This document shows, one piece after another, positions 17,635-26,908 of a stretch of 60,645 nt of DNA (positions are counted from its first letter, which is position 1; each line of letters opens with the position of its first letter). Position numbers and translations under genes: made by a program. This DNA comes from Clostridium magnum DSM 2767. Its GTDB lineage: Bacteria; Bacillota; Clostridia; Clostridiales; Clostridiaceae. Location: positions 1-60,645 of the forward strand of contig NZ_LWAE01000017.1 of NCBI RefSeq assembly GCF_001623875.1, written 5' to 3'. Under the pieces are notes generated by a model, which saw only the letters and a program-made list of their open reading frames with translations, did no database searches and was not told where the DNA came from.

Positions 17635-18585
17635 TTATTTGCTTTCTGTTATTGCAAGAGCAACTGCACCAATAACTCCAGCATCATTTCCGAGTCCTGC
17701 TAGAACTATTTTTGTATTTTCTGAGAGAGTTGCAAAACATCTCTCCTTTACAATTGCTTGTACAGTATCTATTACAATTCCATGTCCAATTGATACTCCA
17801 CCACCTAAAATAACCATTTCAGGATCAAAATAAGATATTGTGTTTGCAATGCAGATTCCAAGATAATTAAGAGAATTATTTATAATTTTATTTGCAACTT
17901 TGTCACCATTTTCAGCTTCTATGAAAACTTCATATGCAGAAAATTTTTCGTAGTTTTTAAGTGTTGTTTTTTCACCTTTTTCTATTGCTTCAGTTGCTAT
18001 TCTTGCAATTGCAGTTCCTGAAGAAAGAGCTTCAACGCAGCCGTAATTTCCACAATTACATCTTGGACCATCGCGATCAACGGTAGTATGGCCTATTTCA
18101 AGAGCGTTGTTAGTGTTTCCTCTGTAGATTTTTCCGTTAATTATTGCTCCGCCACCTACACCGGTAGATACAGTAACAAAAATCATATTTTCACTGCCTT
18201 TTCCAGCACCAAAGAGAAATTCACCTATAGCAGCAACATTTGCATCATTATCTAAATATGTAGGTACACCAAATTTCTCTTCAATAGGTTTTACTAAGTT
18301 AAAGTTTTTAAAAGGAAGATTTGGTGTTTCTACAATAAGCCCCAACTTAGCATTTAAAGGTCCTGGTGATCCAATTCCAATTGCTTTTATATCACTAGTA
18401 GTCTTGTTAGCATCATTTAAAACAGAATCAATTGCATCAATTATTCTTGAAAGAACTGGAATTTCGCCCTCGTGTGCTTTAGTAGGTATAGTAATTTTAC
18501 TTATTATTTCACCATTTTCATCAGAAAGTGCTCCACTGATTTTAGTTCCTCCTAAATCTATGCCAATATAATAATTTTTTTTCAT
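17635..18585 (-). CDS. glcK: ROK-family glucokinase
   Basis: A 316-residue protein with the ATP phosphate motif DLGGTKISGAL at the N-terminus, the ROK signature and sugar-binding LDNDANVAAIGE, and the zinc site GHTTVDRDGPRCNCGNYGCVEA. It phosphorylates glucose or a near relative with ATP. GGGGGACAAAAAATG gives the start. A CcpA-like cre box lies at 18628, about 43 bp upstream. It is first in an operon with the TauE gene. Confidence 0.9.
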   Translation of the reverse strand: MKKNYYIGIDLGGTKISGALSDENGEIISKITIPTKAHEGEIPVLSRIIDAIDSVLNDANKTTSDIKAIGIGSPGPLNAKLGLIVETPNLPFKNFNLVKPIEEKFGVPTYLDNDANVAAIGEFLFGAGKGSENMIFVTVSTGVGGGAIINGKIYRGNTNNALEIGHTTVDRDGPRCNCGNYGCVEALSSGTAIARIATEAIEKGEKTTLKNYEKFSAYEVFIEAENGDKVANKIINNSLNYLGICIANTISYFDPEMVILGGGVSIGHGIVIDTVQAIVKERCFATLSENTKIVLAGLGNDAGVIGAVALAITESK

Positions 18586-18627
18586 TTTTTGTCCCCCTTA
18601 GTTTTGATATTTTAATTAATAAATGCT

Positions 18628-18642
18628 TGAAAGCGTTACGCA
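18628..18642. promoter_or_regulatory. Possible catabolite-response (cre) element
   Basis: TGAAAGCGTTACGCA resembles the CcpA site consensus (TGWAANCGNTNWCA) with one extra base on the right. It lies between the chemoreceptor stop and the glucokinase start, so it could repress the kinase operon. Confidence 0.45.
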
Positions 18643-18655
18643 TTAGCTTACTTTT

Positions 18656-20443
18656 TTATTCATCTTTTAACTTGAAATTACTAATTTGTTTAATAAGTTT
18701 ATTAGAATTATCTTCAAATAGCTCTGCAGTTTCAGCTAAACTTTGAGATGATATAGTTATTTCTTCAGTTGAAGCAACTAATTCTTTAGATGAAGCTGAG
18801 TTTTCTTCTGATATGCTTGAAATAGAATTTATTGTTTCAACAATTTGATTTTTTTCATCATTTATATTTTCAATAGTAGCGTTTATTTCTTCAATCTGCG
18901 GAAGAATATTATTAATAGCTGTCATTATTTCTTTGAAATCGCTAATTGAACCTTGTATGATATTTATTTGTTGTTTTAATTCTAAATTTACGTCATTTGT
19001 GACAGATACTACATCATTTGTATCATTAGAAACATCTTTAAGTAGTATATTAATATCATCAGAAGCTTTATTAGATTTTTCAGCTAAATTTCTAATCTCA
19101 TTAGCTACTACTGCGAATCCCTTACCTGATTCACCTGCTCTTGCAGCTTCAATAGATGCATTTAAAGATAGGAGATTAGTTTGATTTGCAATACCTTTTA
19201 TGATATCAGTTATTTCATTAATTTCTGAGATTTTAATTCCTAGTCCTTCGATTTTTGTACTTACATTATCAAATGAATTACTGAGTATATTTATAGTTGA
19301 TATTAGAGTTGACAATTGTGAATTGCTATTTTGCGCCATAGTATCTATTGATTTGGTGTTTCCGTCAACATGTTTTATAGATGAAACAATATTATCTATT
19401 TCCCCACCAAATCTTAAAAAAGTATCGTTTATTAGCATTAATTCATTTGATTGAACAGTAGCACCGCTGGATATATCTTGTATGGAATTAGAAACTCCCT
19501 GCATTGTACTGTTCATTTCTTTAGAGATAGATGAAAGAGACATAGAATTTTCAAAAGTTAATGTACTACTTTCTTTAATAGTTTTTAAAATACTAGAAAT
19601 TGAATTTACAGTAATCCCGAGCTCTTTCTTCATAAGGCCTAGCTCAGTCTTTTCATCGCTTTTTATATTCACTGAGAAATCACCAACAGCTAAAGTTTTT
19701 AAAATATTAGATAAATCACCTATAGATTTTCTTACAGATTTGATTATAATAATCGCAATTGTAGATACTAATAAAATTGAAGTTATAAAAAGAACTACAA
19801 AGATAATTATGCTGTTTACATAGCTTTTTTTATTTTCAGCATATAGATTTTCAGCATTAACTTTATTTTTTTTAGCTGACATAGAGAGTACATTTGAGAA
19901 TTTAGTGTAGGTTGCATCAAAATTACTTTTAGCAATCATTTTATCTGAAGCGTTCTTAGTGTTAAGTTTTGTTACTTCATTATAGTTAGCTTTAAGAGTG
20001 TCAAAAATTTCACTTATGTGTATGTTGAAATTATCATCCTCTTTTGAGAATTGCAGTGTCTTATAATAATCTAAATCGGAGGAAATTCCATCAAGTGATT
20101 TATTTATAAGTTCGATATTTTTATCACTTGGATAATCTATTTGATTTGGTATGTCAATCTTTAACGCATTTAGATGCAGATTAATAGAATTTATTTTGAT
20201 TTCTCTCTCAAGACAGCTTGTATACATTAACTGAAGTTCTTTATGAGCTAAATTTATAGCAATAAATGACTCTACTCCGATAATAAGAGTAGTTAAAATA
20301 GAAACTATCCATATAGCAATAAAACTTCTGATTATAGTTATATTTTTAAATGATAATTTTGAAAATAAATTTTTAAAACGTATTATTTTCAAATTATTAA
20401 GGGATTTAGCATTTTTTTTTAAATTCAGCATTTTTTTATCCAT
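18656..20443 (-). CDS. Methyl-accepting chemotaxis protein
   Basis: About 595 residues. An N-terminal membrane helix (SFIAIWIVSILTTLIIGVES), a four-helix-bundle-like sensor region (~70-225), a second membrane helix (IIIFVVLFITSILLVSTIAI), a HAMP region, and the signalling domain with the hairpin tip GIANQTNLLSLNASIEAARAG. ATG 20443 is chosen because AGGAGC precedes it; the longer frame to 20530 lacks a site. It senses a ligand outside the cell and drives CheA. The nearby MglB-like protein suggests a sugar ligand (inference). Confidence 0.88.
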   Translation of the reverse strand: MDKKMLNLKKNAKSLNNLKIIRFKNLFSKLSFKNITIIRSFIAIWIVSILTTLIIGVESFIAINLAHKELQLMYTSCLEREIKINSINLHLNALKIDIPNQIDYPSDKNIELINKSLDGISSDLDYYKTLQFSKEDDNFNIHISEIFDTLKANYNEVTKLNTKNASDKMIAKSNFDATYTKFSNVLSMSAKKNKVNAENLYAENKKSYVNSIIIFVVLFITSILLVSTIAIIIIKSVRKSIGDLSNILKTLAVGDFSVNIKSDEKTELGLMKKELGITVNSISSILKTIKESSTLTFENSMSLSSISKEMNSTMQGVSNSIQDISSGATVQSNELMLINDTFLRFGGEIDNIVSSIKHVDGNTKSIDTMAQNSNSQLSTLISTINILSNSFDNVSTKIEGLGIKISEINEITDIIKGIANQTNLLSLNASIEAARAGESGKGFAVVANEIRNLAEKSNKASDDINILLKDVSNDTNDVVSVTNDVNLELKQQINIIQGSISDFKEIMTAINNILPQIEEINATIENINDEKNQIVETINSISSISEENSASSKELVASTEEITISSQSLAETAELFEDNSNKLIKQISNFKLKDE

Positions 20444-20623
20444 TGTTATAGCTCCTTTTGCATGAACAGAAATTGGTTTAAAAACAATAGAAATAATATA
20501 TATTGCAATGAAGTTTCTAAATGTCAACAAGCATTAATCTAAATAGGAATTTTAGTTATATTTTTTATAAACTTTTGAATTATAACTTTAACTAATGTAT
20601 AAATCATGGACCTTAAAAGAAAA

Positions 20624-20688
20624 ATTCATCGAAGTTTTAAATAAATTTAATAATGAAAAAAATTTTACAACTTATAACTTCGATGAAT
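20624..20688 (-). terminator. Terminator of the first Gfo/Idh gene
   Basis: A 13-bp perfect stem: ATTCATCGAAGTT and its complement, separated by a 39-nt A/T-rich loop, with TTTTTCTTT after it on the minus strand. It ends the dehydrogenase transcript and isolates the chemoreceptor. The remainder of 20444-20746 shows only AT-rich promoter-like sequence. Confidence 0.65.
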
Positions 20689-20746
20689 AATTATGATTAA
20701 TGATTATGATTATACTATGATTGGATTATAGTTATAGCATAGAATG

Positions 20747-21925
20747 TTATTTTACATTATTGCAGTTAGTTTTAGTCCATAATCCGGTTTTTGAAGATTC
20801 AGCTATTGCGTCACATATTAGAGCAATTTTATAACCGTCTTCAAAATTAGGTGAAACTTCAGTTTTGTCAACAATAGCTTTGAAGAAATCGTAAGTTTCA
20901 ATTATTTTTGTTTCTCCATAACCTATTCCAAGTGCGGGAATAGGCCATAATGATTCTCCATAAGGATGGTTTGGTCCTGTAAACACTGTTTTAAAGCCCC
21001 TTCTGTCATCCCCATCTTTAGCGAAACATACTTGAAGTTCGTCTCTTTTTTCATAATCAAAATAAATTGAACCTAATGTTCCGTGTATTTCAAATGTTAA
21101 AAAGTTATTTCGCCCCCATGCATTTCTAGTAGCTTCAATGCTGCCTACGGCTCCATTTTCAAATTTTACTAAGAATAAGTTTTCATCATCAACATCAACC
21201 TTACCTTTAGGAACATTATCATTAGATTTTACTGTTCCTAGTTTATCTGAACCACTTGATTGAATTGGTCTTTCAGGTATATATGTTTGGCTTAATGCAG
21301 AAACTTCAGCAATTTCTCCAACTAGATATCTAGCCATATCTATTGAATGTGTTGCTATATCGCCTAAAGCACCTGATCCAGCAATATCTTTTTTGAATCT
21401 CCATGATAGCGGTGAATTAGGATCAGCTGACCAATCTTGTAGATATGTTCCTCTGAAATTTAATACTTTTCCTATTGATCCTTCGCTTATATACTTTTTA
21501 GCTAAAGCTACTGCTGGAGTTCTTCTATAATTAAAAGCAACCATATGAATTACTCCAGATGAAATGACAGCATCGTACATTTCTTTAGCTTCACTTGTAG
21601 TTCTAGCTAATGGTTTTTCCGAAATTATTTGCTTTCCAGCCTTTGCTGCAGCTATTGCAATTTCAGCATGAGAATCATTTGGTGTAGCTATATCAATTAC
21701 ATCGATTTCAGGATCATTAACTATATCTCTCCAATCAGTTGTATATTTTTCAAATCCATATCTTTCAGCAGCTTCTTTTGCGCTTTCAATTGTAACATCG
21801 CAGATTGTTCTTCTCACAGCTTCAGCAGGAGCTGGATGGAAAAACATAGGCATTGTTGCATATGCCATTGAGTGAGCTTTAGCCATAAATCCTGCGCCAA
21901 TTAATCCAATGTTTAATTTTTTCAT
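20747..21925 (-). CDS. Gfo/Idh/MocA-family sugar dehydrogenase (copy 1)
   Basis: A 392-residue NAD(P)-dependent oxidoreductase: Rossmann motif GLIGAGFMAKAHS, the conserved TPNDSHAEIAIAAAKAG and EKPLA (catalytic Lys), and the active-site helix GDIATHSIDMARYL. The family oxidises a sugar or cyclitol ring hydroxyl, often at C3. It is paralogous to the gene at 26909, more than half identical by eye. It runs divergently from the importer operon and has its own promoter with the shared operator (21969-22025). Likely substrate: the imported glycoside or inositol-like sugar (inference). Confidence 0.92.
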   Translation of the reverse strand: MKKLNIGLIGAGFMAKAHSMAYATMPMFFHPAPAEAVRRTICDVTIESAKEAAERYGFEKYTTDWRDIVNDPEIDVIDIATPNDSHAEIAIAAAKAGKQIISEKPLARTTSEAKEMYDAVISSGVIHMVAFNYRRTPAVALAKKYISEGSIGKVLNFRGTYLQDWSADPNSPLSWRFKKDIAGSGALGDIATHSIDMARYLVGEIAEVSALSQTYIPERPIQSSGSDKLGTVKSNDNVPKGKVDVDDENLFLVKFENGAVGSIEATRNAWGRNNFLTFEIHGTLGSIYFDYEKRDELQVCFAKDGDDRRGFKTVFTGPNHPYGESLWPIPALGIGYGETKIIETYDFFKAIVDKTEVSPNFEDGYKIALICDAIAESSKTGLWTKTNCNNVK

Positions 21926-21968
21926 ATTTATCCCTCCGTAAAATGATATTATTTAATAATTTTTTGAA

Positions 21969-22025
21969 ATTACGTAATATTTACTGAATTATTTTTATTA
22001 TCATATAAGAACTATTAAAAGTCAA
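21969..22025 (-). promoter_or_regulatory. Promoter and operator A of dehydrogenase 1
   Basis: On the minus strand: -35 TTGACT (22020-22025), 17-bp spacer, -10 GATAAT (21997-22002). Just after the -10 lies ATTACGTAATATTTACT read on the plus strand (21969-21985), matching the elements at 22200 and 28201 in 14 of 17 positions or better. It is a likely site of the LacI-type fusion protein. Confidence 0.7.
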
Positions 22026-22154
22026 CAGAAATAATAACGTTTACTAGGGTGTTTATAGTAATAAATGTAAAAAATGCTATATAAAAGTGATTTATAGTAC
22101 ATTTATATAGAAAAAACATAAAAAAATTTTTTCGCAAAAAATTGTAAACGATTA

Positions 22155-22216
22155 TTGACACAAGAAAAAAATGATGTTAATCTTAGTGTGTAAACAAAAA
22201 TTACGTAAATTTTACT
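22155..22216 (+). promoter_or_regulatory. Promoter and operator B of the sugar import operon
   Basis: TTGACA (22155-22160), 17-bp spacer, TAATCT (22178-22183), then ATTACGTAAATTTTACT at 22200-22216 with the dyad core GTAAATTTTAC. A repressor there would block the polymerase at the start site. The upstream TGTAAACGATTA overlapping the -35 is a partial cre-like half. The whole 361-bp divergent gap is regulatory. Confidence 0.72.
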
Positions 22217-22286
22217 GAATTGAAAACTGTTTAATTAAATTAATCTAACTTAAATAAAAAATATTATATGTAAAGGAGTATTATTT

Positions 22287-23099
22287 ATGATTAAACTTGG
22301 TTATATGACTAATGCGTTTGGCGCTCTAGTAGGAGCTGGAGGAGGTGTAACAAGTGTAAAAGATATACGCTATGTTACTATGTGCGATGACGAAGAAGCT
22401 ATTAAAATTATTAAATCTAAAGGTTATAGTGCAATTGAACTATTCGATGGTAATCTTTCTAATTATGAAGGTGATCCAGAAAAATTTAAACAACTATTAA
22501 ATAAATACGATATAGATTTATTAGGTGTTTATGTAGGTGCAAATTTCATTTATAAAGATGCATTAGAAGATGAACTTTTTAGAATTGATAAAATTGCAGC
22601 TTTAGCAGCAAAGTTTGGAGCTAAGCATATTGTTTTAGGTGGAGGAGCTATAAGAGCTACTGGTATTTTAGATTCTGATTATGATTTACTTGCTGCAGGG
22701 CTTGATAAAGCTAATGAAATCGTTAAAAAACATGGATTAATTGCATCATATCATCCGCATCTTGGTTCTATGGGACAAAGTCCAGAGCAAATTAATAAGA
22801 TATTTTCTTTAACTGATATTCCATTCTGCCCTGATATTGCACATCTTGTTGCTGGTGGCAGTGATCCTATTGAATTGTTAACTAAGTATTTTGATCGTAT
22901 AAAATATGTACATTTAAAGGATTTAAAAGATGGAGCATTTGTTCCACTCGGAAAAGGTGATATCGATATAAGAAAAATTGTTGAATTATTGAAAGAAAAG
23001 AACTACAGCGGAGATTGGTTAGTAGAAATTGACGGATATAGTGGATCTCCTGTTGAAGCGTGTGAGACATCATATAACTTCCTTAAAGAAATTTTATAA
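22287..23099 (+). CDS. Sugar isomerase/epimerase-like TIM barrel (AP-endonuclease-2 family), copy 1
   Basis: A 270-residue xylose-isomerase-like TIM barrel: GYSAIELFDG, GAKHIVLGGG, SYHPHLGSMGQ, FCPDIAHLVAGG, KYVHLKDLKDG, and WLVEIDGYSG place the metal-ligand Glu, Asp and His residues. The family isomerises or epimerises keto-sugars, or eliminates from 3-keto-glycosides. AAAGGAG precedes the ATG. It is first in the importer operon, before the binding protein. Exact reaction unknown. Confidence 0.85.
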   Translation: MIKLGYMTNAFGALVGAGGGVTSVKDIRYVTMCDDEEAIKIIKSKGYSAIELFDGNLSNYEGDPEKFKQLLNKYDIDLLGVYVGANFIYKDALEDELFRIDKIAALAAKFGAKHIVLGGGAIRATGILDSDYDLLAAGLDKANEIVKKHGLIASYHPHLGSMGQSPEQINKIFSLTDIPFCPDIAHLVAGGSDPIELLTKYFDRIKYVHLKDLKDGAFVPLGKGDIDIRKIVELLKEKNYSGDWLVEIDGYSGSPVEACETSYNFLKEIL

Positions 23100-23143
23100 G
23101 TAGATAACAATATTTAAATTTTATATATAAAGGGGATAAGAAT

Positions 23144-24295
23144 ATGAAAAAGGGAATTGCTTTAATAATTTCATTAGCGGTTATGACTCTTGCTCTGGTA
23201 GGATGTAGTACTAAAAGTACAGAATCTACTACAGAGCTGGCTCCAGCTGAATCAACTGTTAGTGCTGGAAGCACTAGTGCTGATGATGGCACGATAAAAT
23301 CAACAGGACCAAATGGAGAAACAGCTGTAAATGCTAATGAATTAAAATTAACTGATGAAGAAATAGAAAAAGTTAAGGCGGGTAAATATAAAGCGGCTAT
23401 AAGTTTTCATTATGGTGGTAATGACTGGTCAGCATCCCAACTAAAAGGTTTACAAGATACTTTTGCTAAGCTTGGGATAGAAATTGTTGGAACAACAGAT
23501 GCTAATTTTTCTGCTGAACGCCAAGTTACAGACCTTGAAACTTTAACAGCATTAAAACCTAATGTTTTAATCGGACTTCCAACAGATGCAACTGCTACAG
23601 CAGATGCATTTAAAAGAGTATCTAATGCTGGAGTAAAGTTAGTTTTCATGGATAATATTCCTAAAGATTTTAAAGCAGGTAAAGAGTATGTAAGTTGTGT
23701 TTCTGCCGACAATTATGGAAATGGAGTTGTTGCAGCTGATATTATTGGACAAGCACTTAAAGGAAAAGGGAGTATAGGTACCGTTTTCTATGATGTTGAT
23801 TACTTTGTTACAAATCAAAGATTAGAAGCGTTTGAGAAAACAATGAAGGAAAAATATCCAGATATTAAAATTATATCAAAAATGGGATTTACAAATGTTA
23901 ATCAAGCGAGTACTGTTGCTGATGCTATGCTTACACAAAATCCTAAATTAGATGCTGTTTTTGCGCATTGGGATGTAGTAGCTGAAGGTGTGTTATCATC
24001 TGTAAAAGCAGCTGGGCGTAATGAAGTTAAAGTTAGTACTATAGACCTTGGAAATAATATTGCAAAAGAAATTGCTCAAGGAACTGTACTTGGACTTGGA
24101 GCTCAATTACCATACGACCAAGGTGTTGCAGAAGCAACACTCGCAGCTTATTCTCTTTTAGGAAAAGAAGCTCCACCTTATGTTGCTGTTCCAGCTAAAC
24201 ATGTGGATAAAAATAATATACTTGAAGCTTATAAGGACGTTTATCATGTAGATGCTCCAGATTGGCTTGTAGAAGCAGTTAATAAGAATAAGTAA
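23144..24295 (+). CDS. Sugar ABC transporter substrate-binding lipoprotein
   Basis: A 383-residue protein. The signal peptide ends in the lipobox LVGC (Cys21), then a Ser/Thr/Glu-rich linker. The mature part is a type-1 periplasmic binding protein (KAAISFHYGGNDWSASQLKG, VLIGLPTDATATADAFKRV, KLVFMDNIP, VFAHWDVVAEGVL). It delivers sugar to the ATPase/permease pair downstream. Its mature sequence is clearly homologous to the second half of the regulator at 29426, including the linker before it. It lies 44 nt after the isomerase gene and is followed by a stem-loop that may favour its expression. Confidence 0.92.
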   Translation: MKKGIALIISLAVMTLALVGCSTKSTESTTELAPAESTVSAGSTSADDGTIKSTGPNGETAVNANELKLTDEEIEKVKAGKYKAAISFHYGGNDWSASQLKGLQDTFAKLGIEIVGTTDANFSAERQVTDLETLTALKPNVLIGLPTDATATADAFKRVSNAGVKLVFMDNIPKDFKAGKEYVSCVSADNYGNGVVAADIIGQALKGKGSIGTVFYDVDYFVTNQRLEAFEKTMKEKYPDIKIISKMGFTNVNQASTVADAMLTQNPKLDAVFAHWDVVAEGVLSSVKAAGRNEVKVSTIDLGNNIAKEIAQGTVLGLGAQLPYDQGVAEATLAAYSLLGKEAPPYVAVPAKHVDKNNILEAYKDVYHVDAPDWLVEAVNKNK

Positions 24296-24319
24296 TTCAC
24301 ATTTTATTAAAATTGAGTC

Positions 24320-24351
24320 AGCCTACGGTTTTGATAATAAATCCGTAGGCT
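24320..24351 (+). other. Intercistronic stem-loop after binding-protein gene
   Basis: AGCCTACGG pairs perfectly with CCGTAGGCT over a 14-nt loop, followed by AATTATT and no T-run. Such stems protect the upstream message so that the binding protein exceeds the membrane parts; partial termination is also possible. Confidence 0.55.
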
Positions 24352-24364
24352 AATTATTAAAGAA

Positions 24365-25882
24365 ATGAGTGATGAGATGAACCAAGCTATTTTAGAAATG
24401 AAGAATATTAAAAAAGTATTTGGATCTTCAACTGTTTTGAATAATGTTGATTTCACTTTAAACGAAGGGGAAGTTCATGCACTTATTGGAAGTAATGGAG
24501 CAGGAAAATCAACACTAATGAAAATAATGACAGGTGTTTATGTTGCTGATGGTGGAGAAATATATATTCAAGGTCAATTAAAAAAAATATTAAGCAGTAA
24601 AGATGCAAAAGATAATGGAATTGCTATGATATTCCAAGAGCTTTCGCTAGTTCAAACAATGACTGTAGCTGAAAATATATTTTTGGGCCAAGAAATAACT
24701 AATGGTTATTTGAGAAATACAAAGAAGATGACTCAAGATGCAGTTAAAATTTTAGAGGGATTAGGACTTGATATTGATCCTGATATACAAGTTAATCAAC
24801 TTAGTGTTGGAATGAGCCAGATGGTAGAAATAGCAAAAGCTATATCTAAAAATGCTAAGATATTAGTTCTTGATGAACCTACTGCATCCCTTTCAGATTC
24901 TGAAAAAGAACATTTATTCAAAATAATAAGAGAATTAAAAGCAAAAGGTGTTTCCATGGTTTACATATCTCATAGAATGAATGAGATATTAGAAATTTCT
25001 GATTCTTTTACTATATTAAGAGATGGAAAACTTGTTGTATCGGATAAAATCAAAAATGTTAATTTGGACGCGATTATTTCCTATATGGTTGGTGGTGAAA
25101 ATTCTCAGAAAAAATTTGAATGGGTTGAAAGGACATATGACGCGGACGGTGAAGATTTACTAAAATTAGAAAATGTTAGTGTGAATAATAAAATAAATAA
25201 TATTTCATTTTCATTAAAAAGAGGAGAAATATTAGGAATTGCTGGATTAATGGGAAGCGGCAGAACTGAAATTTTAGAAACAATATTTGGACTACGTAAA
25301 AAAATAGGTGGAACAATTGAACTTGAAGGCAGAAAACTTGAACATAACAGTCCAATTGATGCAATAAAAAATAAGTTTGCTTTAATTCCGGAGGACAGGA
25401 GAAAACAAGGTTTAGTTTTGCAACATTCGGTGAAAGAAAATGCCATACTTCCAGTTATAAAAAGATTGGCGAAATCAAACAAAGTGATTGTTGATGAAGT
25501 TTTGGCAAATGAACTTGTTAAAGCGAATATAGAAAGATTAAATGTAGTAACTAGTGATATAAATAAAACAATAGGTCTTTTATCTGGTGGAAATCAACAA
25601 AAAATAGTACTTGCTAAATGGTTAAATACATCGCCAAAAGTACTTATGTTAGATGAACCAACTGCAGGGGTTGATATTGCAGCTAAATCTGAGATTATCC
25701 ACATTATAAGAGAGTTTGCAGATGAAGGCAATGGAGTTATTTTTGTTTCTTCAGAATTAACAGAACTCCTTGCAGTATGTGACAGAATTATAACAATATT
25801 TGACGGACAGATAACAGGAGAACTTGATAGAAAAGAAATAGCGACAGAGGAGGAATTACAAATTGCAATTCAAAAGAAATAA
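24365..25882 (+). CDS. Sugar ABC transporter ATPase, two-domain (RbsA/MglA type)
   Basis: A 505-residue duplicate ATPase. Domain 1: Walker A GSNGAGKST, signature LSVGMSQMVEIAKA, Walker B LVLDEPTASL. Domain 2: the degenerate GLMGSGRTE loop, LSGGNQQKIVLAKWL and LMLDEPTAGVD. This is the ribose/galactose importer type. It overlaps the permease start by 20 nt. The ATG at 24365 has a weak site, and ATG 24377 is an alternative. Confidence 0.94.
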   Translation: MSDEMNQAILEMKNIKKVFGSSTVLNNVDFTLNEGEVHALIGSNGAGKSTLMKIMTGVYVADGGEIYIQGQLKKILSSKDAKDNGIAMIFQELSLVQTMTVAENIFLGQEITNGYLRNTKKMTQDAVKILEGLGLDIDPDIQVNQLSVGMSQMVEIAKAISKNAKILVLDEPTASLSDSEKEHLFKIIRELKAKGVSMVYISHRMNEILEISDSFTILRDGKLVVSDKIKNVNLDAIISYMVGGENSQKKFEWVERTYDADGEDLLKLENVSVNNKINNISFSLKRGEILGIAGLMGSGRTEILETIFGLRKKIGGTIELEGRKLEHNSPIDAIKNKFALIPEDRRKQGLVLQHSVKENAILPVIKRLAKSNKVIVDEVLANELVKANIERLNVVTSDINKTIGLLSGGNQQKIVLAKWLNTSPKVLMLDEPTAGVDIAAKSEIIHIIREFADEGNGVIFVSSELTELLAVCDRIITIFDGQITGELDRKEIATEEELQIAIQKK

Positions 25883-26837
25883 CTTAAAATCTACTTTAGC
25901 GAATTTACAATGGAATAAATATATGGTTTATATAGTTTTCTTTGTTGTATTCATATTATTTTCTATAACATTAAGTGACAAAGGTTTCCTGAGCAGTAAC
26001 AACTTAATGAATGTATTAAGACAAACAGCAATGATATCTATAATGGCTGTAGCTGGAACCTTTATTATAGCATCTGGACAAATAGATTTAACTGTTGGTG
26101 CTGTTGCAGCAATGAGTGCTATGATTGTATCTTTAGTGCTTCAATCCACAGATTCTATTGTGCTTGCATTGATTTGCGGACTAGGATTTGGTCTTTTAAT
26201 AGGTGCATTTAATGGTTTTTTAGTAACAAAACTTAAATTACCATCTTTCCTTGCTACTATGGGTATGATGTCAGCTATAAGAGGTACTGCTATGTGGGTT
26301 ACTAACACTGCAGCTGTACCAATAAAAAATGATACTTTTACAAGTATATTTGGTATTGGTGAAGTTTTTGGAATTTCTGTACTAATTATTTGGACAATAA
26401 TCTTTTACGCAATAGGTATAGTTGTATTTAACAAAACACCTTTTGGAAGACACGTATTAGCTACAGGCGGAAATGAATTATCAGCAACATATAGTGGAGT
26501 TAAAACACAAAAAATAAAACTTGCTATATTCATCATATCTGGTGTTGTTGCCGCATTTGCTGGAATTTTATATGCTGGGCGTATGCAAGCTGGAAGATTC
26601 TCTTTTGGAGATGGAGATGAAATGTCAGTAATCGCAGCGGTAGTTCTAGGTGGTACTGCCATGAGTGGAGGAACAGGATCTGTTATTGGAGCTTTAGTTG
26701 GTTCGGTTCTTATGGGGTTAATTAATAATGGTTTAATACTTGGAGGTCTTACTAGCGCTCAACAAACAATTGTAAGAGGATTAATTATTGTTGCTGCAGT
26801 TGCATTGAGCAATATTACTCAAGGGAAAAAGAAATAG
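25863..26837 (+). CDS. Sugar ABC transporter permease (RbsC type)
   Basis: A 324-residue membrane protein with about nine hydrophobic helices and the ribose-permease hallmarks IIASGQIDLTVGAVAAMSAM, FLATMGMMSAIRG, ATGGNELSATYSGV and VVLGGTAMSGGTGS. TTG 25863 is the start, with GAGGAGGAATT ahead, overlapping the ATPase end. Two copies probably form the channel. Confidence 0.93.
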   Translation: MQFKRNNLKSTLANLQWNKYMVYIVFFVVFILFSITLSDKGFLSSNNLMNVLRQTAMISIMAVAGTFIIASGQIDLTVGAVAAMSAMIVSLVLQSTDSIVLALICGLGFGLLIGAFNGFLVTKLKLPSFLATMGMMSAIRGTAMWVTNTAAVPIKNDTFTSIFGIGEVFGISVLIIWTIIFYAIGIVVFNKTPFGRHVLATGGNELSATYSGVKTQKIKLAIFIISGVVAAFAGILYAGRMQAGRFSFGDGDEMSVIAAVVLGGTAMSGGTGSVIGALVGSVLMGLINNGLILGGLTSAQQTIVRGLIIVAAVALSNITQGKKK

Positions 26838-26908
26838 GATATTCTACAAATAATATAAAAAATCAAATGTTTAAAAATTAATTAATTTAGAATTAGGAGG
26901 AATAAAAT